Part shown: one piece after another, positions 31,838-43,316 of the stretch
How positions within the stretch are numbered: the first letter of the stretch is position 1
Layout of the letters: every line of letters starts with the position of its first letter
NCBI RefSeq assembly: GCF_026914185.1
Contig: NC_070571.1
Span: 992,001-1,056,000, forward strand
Direction: 5' to 3'
DNA: 64,000 bases
Origin: Puccinia triticina
Lineage: Eukaryota; Basidiomycota; Pucciniomycetes; Pucciniales; Pucciniaceae
The notes under the pieces: model-generated
What the model saw: the letters and a program-made list of their open reading frames with translations, nothing else
What the model was told of the DNA's origin: nothing
The model's database searches: none
Made by a program: the position numbers and the translations under genes

Positions 31838-33864
31838 ATGTCCGAGAAACCGAAAGTGGTCGTCGTCGGCGCTGGTCCCGTCGGATGCTTGGCGGCCTGC
31901 ATGATGGAGAACCATGGATGGTCTGTCGATCTATTCGAGGCCCGATCTGGTGAGTATCAAAACCGTTCCGCTTCTGCCCCTGCCTCTGACCAGATGCGCT
32001 TACAATCTAAGTGGACCCCTCCAAAACACAGATTTTCGCAAACCTCAGAAAACAGTCAACCGTCCCCGATCCATCAACTTGGCCTTCTCCAAGAGAGGCA
32101 TCGAAGCCATCAGAGCGGTGGACCCAGAGATGGTCGAGAGGCTACTCGAACAAGTAACTCCAATGAAAGCCCGAATGATTCACAGCACCGATGGCGGGCT
32201 CAGCTCCCAACCTTATGGACTACACGAAGAAGTGAGGAGGAAACCCGCCACAAAAAAAAAAAAAAAAACACAGATCCCACCCGACATAAGGGTTTCCAGT
32301 GCTGATTTATTGTGATCAATCCAGTGTATCAACTCGATCGACAGGAATTTACTCAACCAGTCTATTCTCTCCGAGGCTGAACAGCGACCCAACGTGACTG
32401 TTTACTTCAATAAGAAACTGGTCAAAGCTCGATTCGATGATTCTACCCTGATCTTTGAAGACACGAATACCCATGAAATCACAGAGGTCAAACCCGATCT
32501 CACGATTGGCGCTGACGGTTCTTACAGTCAAGTTAGACAGCAGATCATGAGATACACTCGGTATGGTTTTTTTACCCTCGATGAGCAATTTTTTTTTAGT
32601 GACCCTTTGTTCTTATTCAATCTTTCAAGGGTTGACTTCTCTCAAGAATACATTGATGATCTATACCTAGAACTATCGATTCCACCTGGCGTCGATAAGG
32701 AAACTGGAGAGCCTTGCTTCTTGTTGGATCCTAATCATCTGCACATCTGGCCTCGCCAATCATTCATGCTGATCGCCTTACCCAATCAGGTATGAAACCT
32801 GGCCAGGCTTTGCTGTTATCCGATCCGTTTTTTGAATGCCTGAGCTTGATATTCTGACTAAGCGGATCGCCATTCATTTCTCGGTTGTTGCAGGACAAAT
32901 CATTTACATGTACCTTGTTCGCCCCCTATCATGGCGTGTTTGATCAGCTCGAAGTACCCAAAAATGAGGAAGAGGAAAAACATATTATCGACTTCTTCAA
33001 CACTCACTTTTCCGATGCTCTATCTCTCATTGGTCACAAAGATTTAATCAGATGCTTTGTCGAAAACCCACGCGGGAGCTTGCTTACTATCAAGGTGTGT
33101 TTTCATTAGTCTTTAAGACGAAGCACTATAGCTATTGACAGATTTTTGCTAGTAGTGCAAACCCTACCATTACACAGATAAGGCAGTGATCATTGGAGAT
33201 GCAGCCCACTCGATGGTTCCATTTTACGGTAATCATTCAACCTTTTTCTCCTAACAAATCCATCCTGACCAAGCCCATCTGGATATTGTTCACTGATCGA
33301 TATGCCCTTGATTCACATGTTTACTAGGTCAAGGGATGAACTGTGGACTGGAGGATGTGAGAAAGCTGGACCAACTATTCCTCAAATACACCGGTGACAG
33401 CAAAACATCGACCCAGAAGGAGAAGCTCGGGAGCATTCTTGAGAGTTATACTCAAACTCGCCATCAAGACCTACTGGCGATCTGTGACTTGGCCTTACAG
33501 AACTACCGAGAAATGAGTGACAAAGTTACGAGGGTAGATTACTTGATAAGGAAGCGAGTTGATGGTATATTAGCTCGGGTCCTGAGAGGGAATTGGTTAC
33601 CATTATAGTTGAGCTACTTGCTTCTCATCTGACGTGTTACTGACCAAGGCCTAAAGCGTGTCTTGTTTCCCTTTCGCTCTATTCAGCACCATGGTCACGT
33701 TTCGGGACGATATAGATTATTCGCAAGTGATCAAGAGAGAAGCTAAACAGAGCCAGTTAATCGACTGGAGCCTGCGGTTCCTTGTCGGTTGTTCTAGCGT
33801 TGGATTGGTTGCCACCGCGCTCAAGTTTGGCCGTCAGTTGAAGTATGCCTTACAATTCGAATGA
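31838..33864 (+). CDS. BNA4: kynurenine 3-monooxygenase
   Basis: FAD-dependent, NADPH-using outer-mitochondrial-membrane enzyme that turns L-kynurenine into 3-hydroxykynurenine in NAD+ synthesis from tryptophan. Eight exons join in phase: 31838-31949, 32032-32231, 32325-32560, 32630-32789, 32894-33094, 33156-33228, 33328-33607 and 33687-33864, giving 479 residues. The dinucleotide-binding motif [12 protein letters not shown] starts at about residue 8; [26 protein letters not shown] (about 165), [19 protein letters not shown] and [16 protein letters not shown] (317-332) follow in the family order. The C-terminus has a hydrophobic helix ([17 protein letters not shown]), the expected membrane anchor. 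The whole family architecture is present and no defect is seen. Confidence 0.95.
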
Positions 33865-34323
33865 TGCTCGCCCACCTGTACCCCAGCCAGTACTTTTTGT
33901 TCTTGTTTAGCCGTTGTTGCTTGCCCAGCAAAATCGAGAAAGATAGCTGTACATTTTACAACCACTTTTATTCCCTACCATGTCTAACACGTTGTATCTC
34001 TCTCTCCATTGTCTTATCCCTGTTCTCAACAAACGTTCATACACATATACATAGCAGCATAATTATCCTCCCACCAAAGCAATAACATTCCTTATTCCGA
34101 TCGACCATTCCATGTCATCGAGGCACTCGTTAACTTGCTGCGCGACCTCCTCGAAGGGACTTCTGTTTCGACCCTGCATGGGGCGTTACATAAATACAGC
34201 TGTTCAGTTTCCCAAGGTTTTTTTTCCCGCCCTGAGACTTTGCCCCCCGAACTCAAGAACTCGCGAAGCACTTCAACGAAGCAACGAATTATCGGCGAAA
34301 ACGAGAGAAAGAGGAGCCCCGCG
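33865..34323. other. intergenic, 3' flank of BNA4 and 5' flank of the DUF1764 gene
   Basis: About 460 bp. The first half is AT-rich, with ATACACATATACATAG-like repeats. The part close to 34324 is open in several frames, which reflects GC content rather than a gene, because the DUF1764 family start fits the ATG at 34324. Confidence 0.5.
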
Positions 34324-35203
34324 ATGGTACGGAAGAGCCTATCGGAGATCGATACGATATTCGCCTCGCGAGGCAGCAGCACGATCTCGAAGAAGGCAAA
34401 CACGCGGCGACCCGATAGTCCAGGGCCGTCGTCGGAAGGGGCGGAGCGAACGACGGCGAGTGGGCGAGGAGGGAGCGGAGTGTCGGACGGGAAAGTCCAG
34501 GGCTCTGGGGCCGAACGAAGGCCGGCCGGCCGGCCGGGCGCCAAGCGGAAAGCCGAGGAAGCGGAACCCCGACCGTCTCCCGTCGAGGTGCTCATCGACC
34601 CTTCCCAATCCCTGCTTCTTCCGACACCCAATCTGCCCCCAGCTGGCAGCAGCAAGAAGAAAAGGAACACTCGAGCGCTTCCGGCTCATCTCGATCTAGA
34701 CGATGAACAGGAACGGGCCTTCCGCGACTCCAGAGGCACAAGTCCGTCGGCTGCCTCCTGCCCCCCCCCCCCTCCTATTCCCACTCTTCATCCTGCCCTT
34801 ATACACGTCGAGAGCTGATTGAACTGCTGCTTCTTGCGTCGCCATCGGTCGGTTGCGCTTCCCTTTAGGAGCGAAAACTGAGGACGGATTGGTGATCTAT
34901 TCGGTCGAGGAACTCAAGATCGGATTAGGCCAAGGTTCGTCTATTGCGTCCTCCTCTCCTTTTTGATTTTCTTCAAACTGCTATGAAACGCTTTCCCTTG
35001 ATTGGCTGATTTCTTGGGCCGTGTTTTCCCGACAAAATCAAATTCTTTCGCGAATATTCATATATCTCCAGACACGCCAGACTGTCCGTTTGACTGCCAA
35101 TGCTGTAAGATCCCCTCATTCCATTCGAGTATCTTACTTTTGTTTATTAAAATCTTGACTCTCAACTTCAAACCCCCTTTTATGTCCCCGCGCAGGTTTC
35201 TAA
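34324..35203 (+). CDS. DUF1764 family protein
   Basis: Conserved small eukaryotic protein of unknown function. Four exons join in phase: 34324-34741, 34869-34934, 35072-35104 and 35196-35203, giving 174 residues. The N-terminal family block SEIDTIFAS (residues 7-15) is followed by a basic, Pro/Ser-rich linker, and the C-terminus carries RDSRGTRAKTEDGLVIYS, EELKIG and the invariant end CPFDCQCCF. The last exon holds only two full codons and a stop (TTC TAA), chosen because it restores the family's terminal Cys-Cys-Phe. The Lys/Arg-rich linker suggests a nuclear or nucleolar place; that is inference. The start was picked over upstream ATGs because the family begins close to the E-I-D block. Confidence 0.85.
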
Positions 35204-35543
35204 CTCAATGTTGGCGCATGTAAAACAAATGTATGGATATGATCCTCACATGTAACAACCATAATATTCCGACAAGTGGGATTCATTCACAGTTTTCTTT
35301 TTGCCGGAAGGCTAGTCAATCCTTTTCCCCTTTCGCCAAGCATATGATTGTATTACAAGGCCTTAAAAGCATACACACAAAGATTTTACAAGGACAGATT
35401 GGTGTGTGTGTATGTATGTATGCATGTGGAAACAGATCAGGTCGATGATTGTACAACTGGAGCCATTGAAGATCCTAAGATCCATACAAGGGTGAGAAGA
35501 GGGGCTGGGTAGGCCATATCCGACCAGTTGTCGATGGACACTC
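35204..35543. other. intergenic, convergent gene ends
   Basis: 340 bp between the stops of the DUF1764 gene (+) and the binding-protein-like gene (-). It includes a short TGTGTG/TATG repeat near 35403-35425. No gene seen. Confidence 0.5.
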
Positions 35544-37169
35544 TCAGGTGTTTATTACCTTGGCCACTTCAGTGTTCACGAGCTGGTCGGGAATGACGAC
35601 CTTGCTTGAATCCGGGATCACTCCGGCCAGCCCCAAATCCCTGCCAGATTCGTAACAAAAGATGATGAGTGTTTTTTCAGGCTTGGGGAAGGTAGGGTCA
35701 GTCGACTGTGACTCACTTCACGGTTTCCTCTAAGGTCTTCTGGGAGATCTCGTGGGTCTTTTTCGGATAGCTGACTCCCTTCATCCATTCTTTGACGTCC
35801 TCTTCCTTTTGGCTAACCAGTTGTAAAGGATAACTCAGTCAGCAAAGAAAGAGAACAATGCTAGTATTCCTCCGAGTGATCATTCGATAAACAGCCCAGT
35901 GGCGGTGGAAGGAGGAAGCAGAGACTCAACTGGAACTTCTCTCCGATGTATCTGATATTTTCGACGCTACGGATCCCCATTTCGGTCCCGAACTTGTGGA
36001 TCGACTGGTCCAGTTTGTCCAGGAATACCTTGAGCTTCTCTGGGGCTAGGAGTTCTGGAGCGACCGATTGCGGAGACGCAGCGACTTTGGGATGCCCGAT
36101 GAGATACACTGTCAGTTACGAGTGCTTCGAGACGTAGTTGACATATGTAGAATGGTCTCTCAGATCGACCTACTCATCCTTCGAGTATTCGAAGTCCCAG
36201 TTTGGCGGAAAAGCACGCGGGTCAGCTTTGTGTCTCCCCTCGGTTTGGCCAAAGATTCGTGCGTGTTGGCTTACTTACCAAGATTCCCAGGGTGTGGGTT
36301 GGTTGCCGATAAACTTCACCTCGCCGGAGTCTTGGTAAGGCTTGGTGGTGAACCTGTAATGTGCATATAATGTATCAAGGACAGCAAAATGAGCTGGCTA
36401 TTTTTTTTACGTGTGATTTGAAGCGAGGCAGAGCTCTCACCATTCCCACATGAATGCAGCAGTGGATCCATCGTTGACCGAGTCTCGCAAATTTTTGAAG
36501 GAGTCTTTGACTGTAGTCGACCGTTCAAACAATTTGCCGGGAGTAAGCAGCCCACGAGCGTCATCATGATGTCTGGGGGGAGAAGTACTGACCGACGAAT
36601 TGCAATGCGGAGTCGGTGGAGTTAGTCCAGCCTTGCTGTAATGCCATGACTGAGGCCATCACTTGTGATCCACTGTTGATGGGAGTTCATCTTCGTCAAC
36701 ACACTTTGATATCATCAAGGGCAGGTGAAATGAAGAGAAACTGACGATCCTGGGCGACTGATGCCCATCTTCTGGCCTTTCAAGTCGGCGATCGATTTGT
36801 AGTTGGTGTCAGCGCCAGTGATGACGGCCCTGTGGAGTGGAAGGGATGAGCAGGCTGAAGTAGATATTGTGAGGATGGGGGGAGTTCTGACCAGTTCAAG
36901 GGGCTGGTGACGTAGGTGGCGATGAGTTTGTAGTCCCCCTTGGCGAGGATGATGCCGGCGATGAGCGACTCGGTGAGTGCGACGGCGAGATGGATGGAGC
37001 GCTCCTTGAGCGCGCTGATCATCTGTCCGGTCCCGCTCGGGTTGGGCACGAGCTCGACCCACTCTGCCAGCTCCTTGTCGGCCTCGAGGAGCTGGAGCAG
37101 GGGCGCGGAGAAGTGCTCGGGCACATAGCCGACGAGGAGTTTCTTCGGGCTGCCGGTGCTGGCTGACAT
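35544..37169 (-). CDS. SBP-like (SsuA/THI5, Ca3427-type) protein
   Basis: Resembles the fungal Ca3427-like group of type 2 periplasmic-binding-protein folds; its ligand in fungi is unknown to me. Exons 37169-36892, 36829-36746, 36672-36593, 36510-36441 and 36353-36279 join in phase and cover the N-lobe (LLVGYVPEHFSAPLLQLLE), the hinge (ISALKERSIHLAVALTESLIAG), KGQKMGISRPGSGSQVMA and the LRDSVNDGSTAAFMWE / FTTKPYQDSGE blocks. Exons 36108-35931, 35812-35717 and 35640-35544 join in phase and give the helical C-terminus. The link between 36279 and 36108 is unresolved: the donor GTAAGT leaves phase 2, while the next exon needs phase 1. A coding-like stretch lies between them at about 36240-36170, so a small extra exon or an indel is likely. 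Upstream in-frame ATG at 37226 would add a leucine-rich leader followed by a Thr run. Confidence 0.7.
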
Positions 37170-37205
37170 GGTGGTGGTGGTGGTGGTGGTGATGATGATG
37201 AGGAG
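37170..37205. repeat. GTG/ATG trinucleotide microsatellite
   Basis: A run of GTG then ATG triplets directly upstream of the probable start codon of the binding-protein-like gene. If the upstream ATG at 37226 is used, it encodes a Thr tract. Confidence 0.7.
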
Positions 37206-37523
37206 GAAAAGGAGGAGAAGCTGCATCCCTCGCTTATTCAATACGCAGCCGCCACGCCCACCGGTGTCGGGAGCACTGCTTTATACTGGCTGCAGCCAGC
37301 CGATGCTGGGTGGGACTCTGGACGAGAAAAGACACTGATCTCGCACAGCCCTGGGCGGGGGGATGGTCCCTCCCGTCGGAGAGTAGGAGACGCAGAGGCT
37401 GGGCTCATGAGCTCGGATTACTGGACATCAATCTTTGGAGTCCCTGTGATCACCACTTCGGAAAAAGGCAAATCACCACCCTGCCCAACAAGTCCAGCGC
37501 TTCCTGGCTGGCACCCATGATCG

Positions 37524-37630
37524 AACTTAACATAAGCCCTCGTCCCTGCTGCGGCCGGGGGGGGCGCCCCCATTTGGCCTGGGAGAGATGCATAGCATCG
37601 AGATCTCTCCCGCAGGGAGAGGACTTACGA
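37524..37630. repeat. GC-rich multi-hairpin element (family member i)
   Basis: Left end GAACTTAACATAAGCCCTC; right end GAGGACTTACGA. The arms TAAGCCCTCGTCCCTGC and GCAGGGAGAGGACTTA pair nearly perfectly. Inner stems are GGGGGCGCCCCC (37559-37571 region) and CTCTCCC-gca-GGGAGAG (37605-37621). Confidence 0.7.
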
Positions 37631-38057
37631 CAAAAAAGCACATGTTGGCCTGAGAGAATCTGAAACTTTGGGTGGTGGCCGATGTCATCACCACCTGCAG
37701 ACCGCACTTTTTGACCAGTTCTTTTTTGGTCTTCATGATTTGAAGCTTGTATTTCTCCTAACTAAACTGTCTACTCAAATTCTTGGCAATCCATCCCCCT
37801 CACGCCCAAAAAAAATAGACAAACTTTCAGATCCTTGGCCGCTTACTCACAAGGCCATGGCTTTTTCCCGTGTTTCTTTTTTTCAAAGTCACCCTCTTTT
37901 TTCCGACCATTCGGACTTTTCTCTCAACCGCTCTTCTTTTTTTCAACCATCCTCTCTCTCTCTAAACCTGTCACATACAACCAAACGCATACACACAACC
38001 CCTCCAATCATCCAAAATCGACTACCCCGATCATCCAAAAAACACCACAAATTCGCA
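37631..38057. other. pyrimidine-rich 5' flank of the DUF6589 gene
   Basis: About 430 bp with strong T/C tracts (TTTCTTTTTTTCAA, CTCTCTCTCT) typical of fungal promoters and 5' UTRs. No separate gene is supported. Confidence 0.5.
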
Positions 38058-40974
38058 ATGGTACAATTCAATCACAAGAAGATGAATCGGACAGAACTTT
38101 CAAAAATTCAGGCTGTATGTCGTCTGATTGCCGACATGAATCTTACTCCAAAGACATTCCTCATAGCTTTCCTGACAAACGAGAATATACTGGAGGACCA
38201 AACGAGGATGGAGCTCAACTGAGAAGCTTCTTGAAACAATCCACATCTTTGTTTGTCAAAAGAAAAATGGAAAGGCTCACTGGGAGAAGTTTATACTCGA
38301 TCAGGTAATGTCATTTTTACAAGCTTACTATCTTGATATGATATCCTTATCTTCCTAACCTCATTTATCTGCTTGATTCTTTGGAAAACCAGGCCTCAAA
38401 AATCGTAAACTCACAGAAACCGCCGAGTGGACCTTACCCGGAAGGCGCATACCACACGACCGACAAGATAACCAAAGAGCTTTTCACTCCAGAGTCCAAA
38501 GCACGGCAAGACCACAAGCTGGTAACGGACCACATGCCCTTCCTTTTCCGTCTGATCTACAGCAAACTAGCGGGACCAACGGGTGCGACAACAACTCTTG
38601 AAGATCAAGACAACGAGTATGAAGATGGGGAGGATCCAATACCCCCTACAGATTTAGATGGAAATGGAGTGGATCCAGCTGATGGGTTTGACATCAAATC
38701 ACCCCTTGATTGTAATCAGCGCGTGTACATGGTGGGAATTTTTCTCACTCTGTGAATGCTCTTTGTTTGTTTGGTTCTATGCTGACGGCTTTTTTCCTTA
38801 AAATAAAGGTTGCGAAAACTGTGTGCTCAATGGTCGCATTTGTACAAAACCAAAGAAATAATGGACATCAACTCGCAAACTCCTTGACCTTCCTTGCATG
38901 CGGGGTGACCGACCGGGTCAACATATTTTTAAGCTACATTGGACTATCTTCATCTCGAACAACTGCTCATCGTGCCTTGAACAAACTTAGCAGTCGAGCT
39001 CGCCTTCAGATCTCTGCCAAAATTGCTGAACCAATTGCGCCAAATCTCGGGGCGTTTCTCTGTTTCGACAACCTCGACTTTGAGCAACGAATCCACACCA
39101 AATCGATTGGGAGCTCTAGTCATATGTTCCATGGGACATGGGGCTACGTTCATCACCCTAGCCCAAGTCTGATATCCTCAGTCCTTCCCGCCGATCTCAC
39201 TACCAAAAGCTATTATCAGGCAATGTCAGATGTGTCCAAGTTCAACGTTCACTCTCAAATGTTACTACCAACAGCCAAGGAAGAAATGCAGTGGGAGCTG
39301 GTCATCAAAAGCCAAATAACAACTGCTCTTCTAGATCATCTCGTCACTCAATCCGACTCGTTTGTGTCAATCAGTAAAACCCCTCCGGTTGTTGAACAGA
39401 TATCAAATGAACGCCCAGACATAACAATGTTGAAACTGATGGTTGCTTTGGACAACTCAGCACAAGGCGCTGGAGAGGTTTTCGAATCTATTGTTGACCA
39501 GTCCAGGATCACTTTGTCCGATTTCGCTGCGCGGGTCCAAGTTATTGACGGGGACCTTGCTACGTGTACAAATATCACCACTCTACGATCACAAAGAATA
39601 CCAAGCCGGCACGAAGAAGAAAGCCTAATGAATATCGTGACAGTTTTGGGTGGCGCTCATACCTTATGGAATATCGGCCAAGCTATTTATTCCAAGCATG
39701 TTGGTGATCACTCCGACTCTCGTGACATGGGTGCATGCCGCTTTCTCAACAGCTTAGGTATACCGTCGAGAAATATGCTAGACAAGAAAGACTTTACTTC
39801 GATGATTCAAAACATCGAGAAGATTCATACAGCAACCTTGGTTTACTGTCTTATGTAAGGAGTCACCCAATTTTATTTATCTTCGTTTTGTTTTGTTGAT
39901 TTGACCTGTTTTTGTGCTTTGCTTGCCTTTTCAGGGTTGTTATGGGAATTGAAGAGAAACATCTCACGGAGGAGCATCTACATATGTCTAGCGCAGATAT
40001 CAAAGATGTTGTCAATCGAACCTACGATCGTTTCTTCTTGGTCAAGGCTAAACGTGACGCTGGTCTTCATACCTCGCCGAAGCTGGTAAATTTGATTTTG
40101 AGACTATCTGATTTTGCAACTGTTGTCGAGGGGAACTCAGCGATGAAAGCAGGGGATATTGGGCGAATTATGAACGTTTGGAAATGATGGGCTGTCATTG
40201 CCCAAGGGATCAAAAAGCTGACAAATTACTCGATTCAACTGCCCCAGATGATCTTACTTCTCAATGAGGTTTTGCCTCCAGGACTCGGCAAGGTAATTAA
40301 ACATTCTATGTTTGTAGCCCCCAACGGTAAACAAAAGCACTTTGTTGCCAAGGACCACTACCTTGAAAACCAAAACTACTGGTTAAAACACTTTTTCAAT
40401 CATACTGGCCGAGGCGCGAATATCAATCGACTGAAGAATGTTTATTCTCCCAATGTACCTTTGGTATGTTTTTTCTGATCTAGTACACTGGAGACGCAAG
40501 ATTAATTCAAACCTCACATCTTCTCTTTCTAATTAGCTGCGAGATTTAATTTGTGCGCTGCTAGCCGATTGTGAAAAGGAAACCATATCACAATCACATC
40601 ACAATCAAATCAATCTAGTTTCACTGAACAATTGCATGCGGATGTGCCGACAAAACGATCTATGCTACATTGCTTCCAAGCTTGACGAACACATCCCAAA
40701 GCCAGTCGGGGATTTTTTTGCTTTAGGTATTGAGAAAATGAAAATTCTATTCACGCAGAAGGGAAAATCCCTCAACAAATTCCGACCGCCATCGATCAAG
40801 AAATGGACTAGCCAAATCAACTCTGCTCAGCTAGATGAAACAAAAATTGATTCGGATGTCAGCTCAAATGGTGATTCAGAACCGGGCGGATCAGAGAACA
40901 ATCTCGAAAGCAGTGGCAGGGACAATAGTGAAAGCGGTGGAAACGAGAATTCAGACAGCGGAGACAGTGAGTAG
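38058..40974 (+). pseudogene. DUF6589 protein gene, decayed
   Basis: DUF6589 proteins are abundant and multi-copy in basidiomycetes; their role is unknown and they may belong to mobile elements. Exons: 38058-38304, 38393-38731, 38809-39854, 39935-40463 and 40537-40974. The blocks SKIQAVCRLIADMNLTPK, HMPFLFRLIYSKLAG, CSMVAFVQNQRNNGHQLAN, FLACGVTDRVNIFLSYIG, FLCFDNLDFEQRIH and GGAHTLWNIGQAIYSKH match the family order as I remember it. The C-terminal tail is Ser/Glu/Asn-rich. Two breaks: exon 1 changes frame near 38170 with no GT donor available, and an in-frame TGA at 40185-40187 (after NVWK) lies inside the conserved block that continues WAVIAQGIKKLTNYS. The gene is tail-to-tail with a broken RecQ-like helicase, whose 3' end overlaps it. 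Confidence 0.7.
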
Positions 40975-43316
40975 ATACATACCTGAGCTTTAGCCTTTTA
41001 TCAGTGTGAGCTTTTTTAAACTCTTCCAACACAACCTTGTTAGCCTCGCGATTCTTTTTTGCTTCTAACTTCTTGTTGGCATCCTCCTGCGCCTTTCTTG
41101 CTTTATTTTCAGCTCGAATGCGATTGTTTTCGGCGACTTGGGTTGCACTGGCCCGGGGTTTTCTGACTTTTCTCACTGCCGATGTTCCTTCTCCGTCTCC
41201 GGGCGTCCGCGCGTCCGCTCTTGGGAGTGAGGCAATTTTTCTGACGGATCTCGACTGCGCTGGTAAAACCGAGGATTTTGACGGGGCTGAGATTGGTGTG
41301 AACTTTCTCTTTAATTTCTGTATCCGTGTCATTTCATTATCAATGTGTTTCGAGTAGTCTTCTACTTCCTTTAAGTATTGTTGATATTCAGGCCCTGCTC
41401 AGAAGTCGTCAAGGGTTTTTTTTAACATGTCTAACTGGCCGTCAAGCTGTTCTCCACCAACAAACTTAGCAATATCATTCTTATTTTTAACCGTATCCAA
41501 ATTTCTTGCGATGGCATCTGCCTCGGTGTGCCCAAAGATTTGGTCCGGAAAAAATGACCACGGCCTCCCATAATTCTCAATAAAAAAACGGCTGAAAGAG
41601 CTGAGCAGTACATTGTAAGTCAGGAGTTCAATTGGTCTGAGGTCTCTATCTTTCGGTTTGGTAGCGCGTGGGTGTTTCTCTTTAGGTTTTTTGACAGGAA
41701 GAGGACCTGGCACCTCCTTTGGATTCTCCAAGACAGCATCGAAATTCCCGTTACTGATTTGCATCATCCAATCCTTCAAATATTGAGCAGCCACGGGATC
41801 ACAGTTGGAACATCCACATGGGGGGAAACGCTCATCGGCCTCGCGAGATTCTTCGTGGAGGTAATTTAAATCATCTCGGTCCATTGGTATGTAGCCATGT
41901 CTAATATCACATCAGTCGTAAGTAAGTGTATCATACAAGTGACATAGTGAGCTAATAAATTTCACTGACAAGTTATATTGCAATGGAAAGAGCTATGCGG
42001 ATGCAGACTGGAGTGATGGCGAGGGCGTCCATTCGGGTGTCGTTTGCTTGTTTGTCGGCCTTCTTGATTGCTTCGGGGGTGTTCAAACCAAACTTCCGCT
42101 TCGACTCGACAAAAAGGATGGCTAATCCCGACTTGCCATCGTGCCCGCAACGTCCGATCATCTGACTTATACACGAGGGATCGCCACGGCCCATATGTAT
42201 CACCCTCCAAACTCATTTCCAGTTCTGTCCAAGCCCCAAGGCCATCGTACACAAGATACACGAGAAATCCGCCCGCTTGTAACCAGAAATTGTATCCTCC
42301 TTGTCCATATCGCCGGTGCTGGCGTGATATCTTCGAATCAAGCTGCTATCCGGATTATACTCTTCGCCGGCGGTATCATGAGCCTCATTGACGGCTTTCA
42401 TAACTTGGAGTGTCGCGTTTCTGGTACCTGAGTAGATTAAAGTAGGCACCATTTCTTTATTCTCAACCTCGTATTTTCCTGGGAACATCCCCAGGAGATC
42501 TTTTGCTGACTTGAGTGAGTATTCCATTGGGAATCGAAGTATTCGAAGCTCAGGCCGGGTAAGCTCAGCCCGCGAAAAAGCGATATTATCTTCTGGGATC
42601 TTGAGGCTCTTGAGGATCTCGGTGACAGCGATTGGGCGACAGGTCGCCGACAGGAGGAGAACCGGAGTATTCTCAGTAGCCATTATCAGACGGCCAAGCT
42701 CTCCGTACGATGGGCGGAATACAGCTCGATCTTGATGACGCTTGTGTGCGGACGACTTCTTGGCTTCCTTGTTGGCGACGAGGCCCCAGCTGTATATCAT
42801 ATGGGCCTCATCGACAACAACCAAGGCAAGGCGATCTTGGAAGGCGGAATCATGGTAGATCTGCGTAAACATTTCGTTATTCAAGAAGACCTTGGGACTG
42901 AGGTATACAAAATTGTATTTTCCTTTTTGAATATCCGCCGCAACTTCGCAAGTGAAATTTTGACTCTTCAGGTTAACGGTGGTGTACCCTGCGGCGGTTT
43001 TCTCTAGGGCCTGATTGTTGCCCAACACATCGAGTGGATTCAACACGAGGATCACAGCCTTCTTTGATTTGGCAAAGAGGTTGTAGTACATCTCCGAGAT
43101 GCGAGACTTCCCGCAACCCGTCCCGGCCATCACAAATGTGTGCCGTCCTTCGACTAGATTCACCACTGCATCAATTTGGACCGGCTTCGGTGGCTCGTTT
43201 TCAGGGTAGCGGGGTAAGCAGTCATCAATTATTGCTTCCGTTAAGTCACTTTCGTTCATCCGGGTCCATTTACTTGCTAGCCAAGCTTTTGTTGACTTGT
43301 TTTTTGTCGGTGGCAT
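40859..43316 (-). pseudogene. RecQ-like DEAH helicase gene, decayed
   Basis: Superfamily 2 DNA helicase of the RecQ type. From the ATG at 43316 the motifs are: PKPVQIDAVVNLVEGRHT (Q motif), MAGTGCGKS (Walker A), VVVDEAHMIYSWG (DEAH), LLLSATCRP (motif III), LIYSGTRN (IV) and CTMALGLGQ (V). An in-frame TGA at 42213-42215 interrupts the frame, which continues at once with VIHMGRGDPSCISQMIGRCGHDG (motif VI, GRCGHDG for the usual QxxGRxGRDG). After about 41985 an intron seems needed to reach GYIPMDRDD at about 41890, but there is no GT donor at the phase-correct place. A second TGA at 41399-41401 is followed by 22 open codons in the same frame and a basic, Lys-rich tail. The CSNCDP cluster at about 41820 recalls a zinc-binding tail. 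Probably once a partner of the DUF6589 gene. Confidence 0.75.

Noticed and set aside
34092..34699. Long minus- and plus-strand frames over the DUF1764 first exon
   Set aside because: GC-rich shadow frames; only the frame from 34324 leads in phase to the conserved CPFDCQCCF end.
37835..38308. Separate small gene in the frame overlapping DUF6589 exon 1
   Set aside because: The conserved DUF6589 pattern runs through two frames here, which indicates a frameshift in that gene rather than another gene.
41399..43316. Use of UGA as a sense codon
   Set aside because: Housekeeping genes in the window end normally with TGA (e.g. 4598-4600, 8022-8024), so a standard code applies; decay is simpler.
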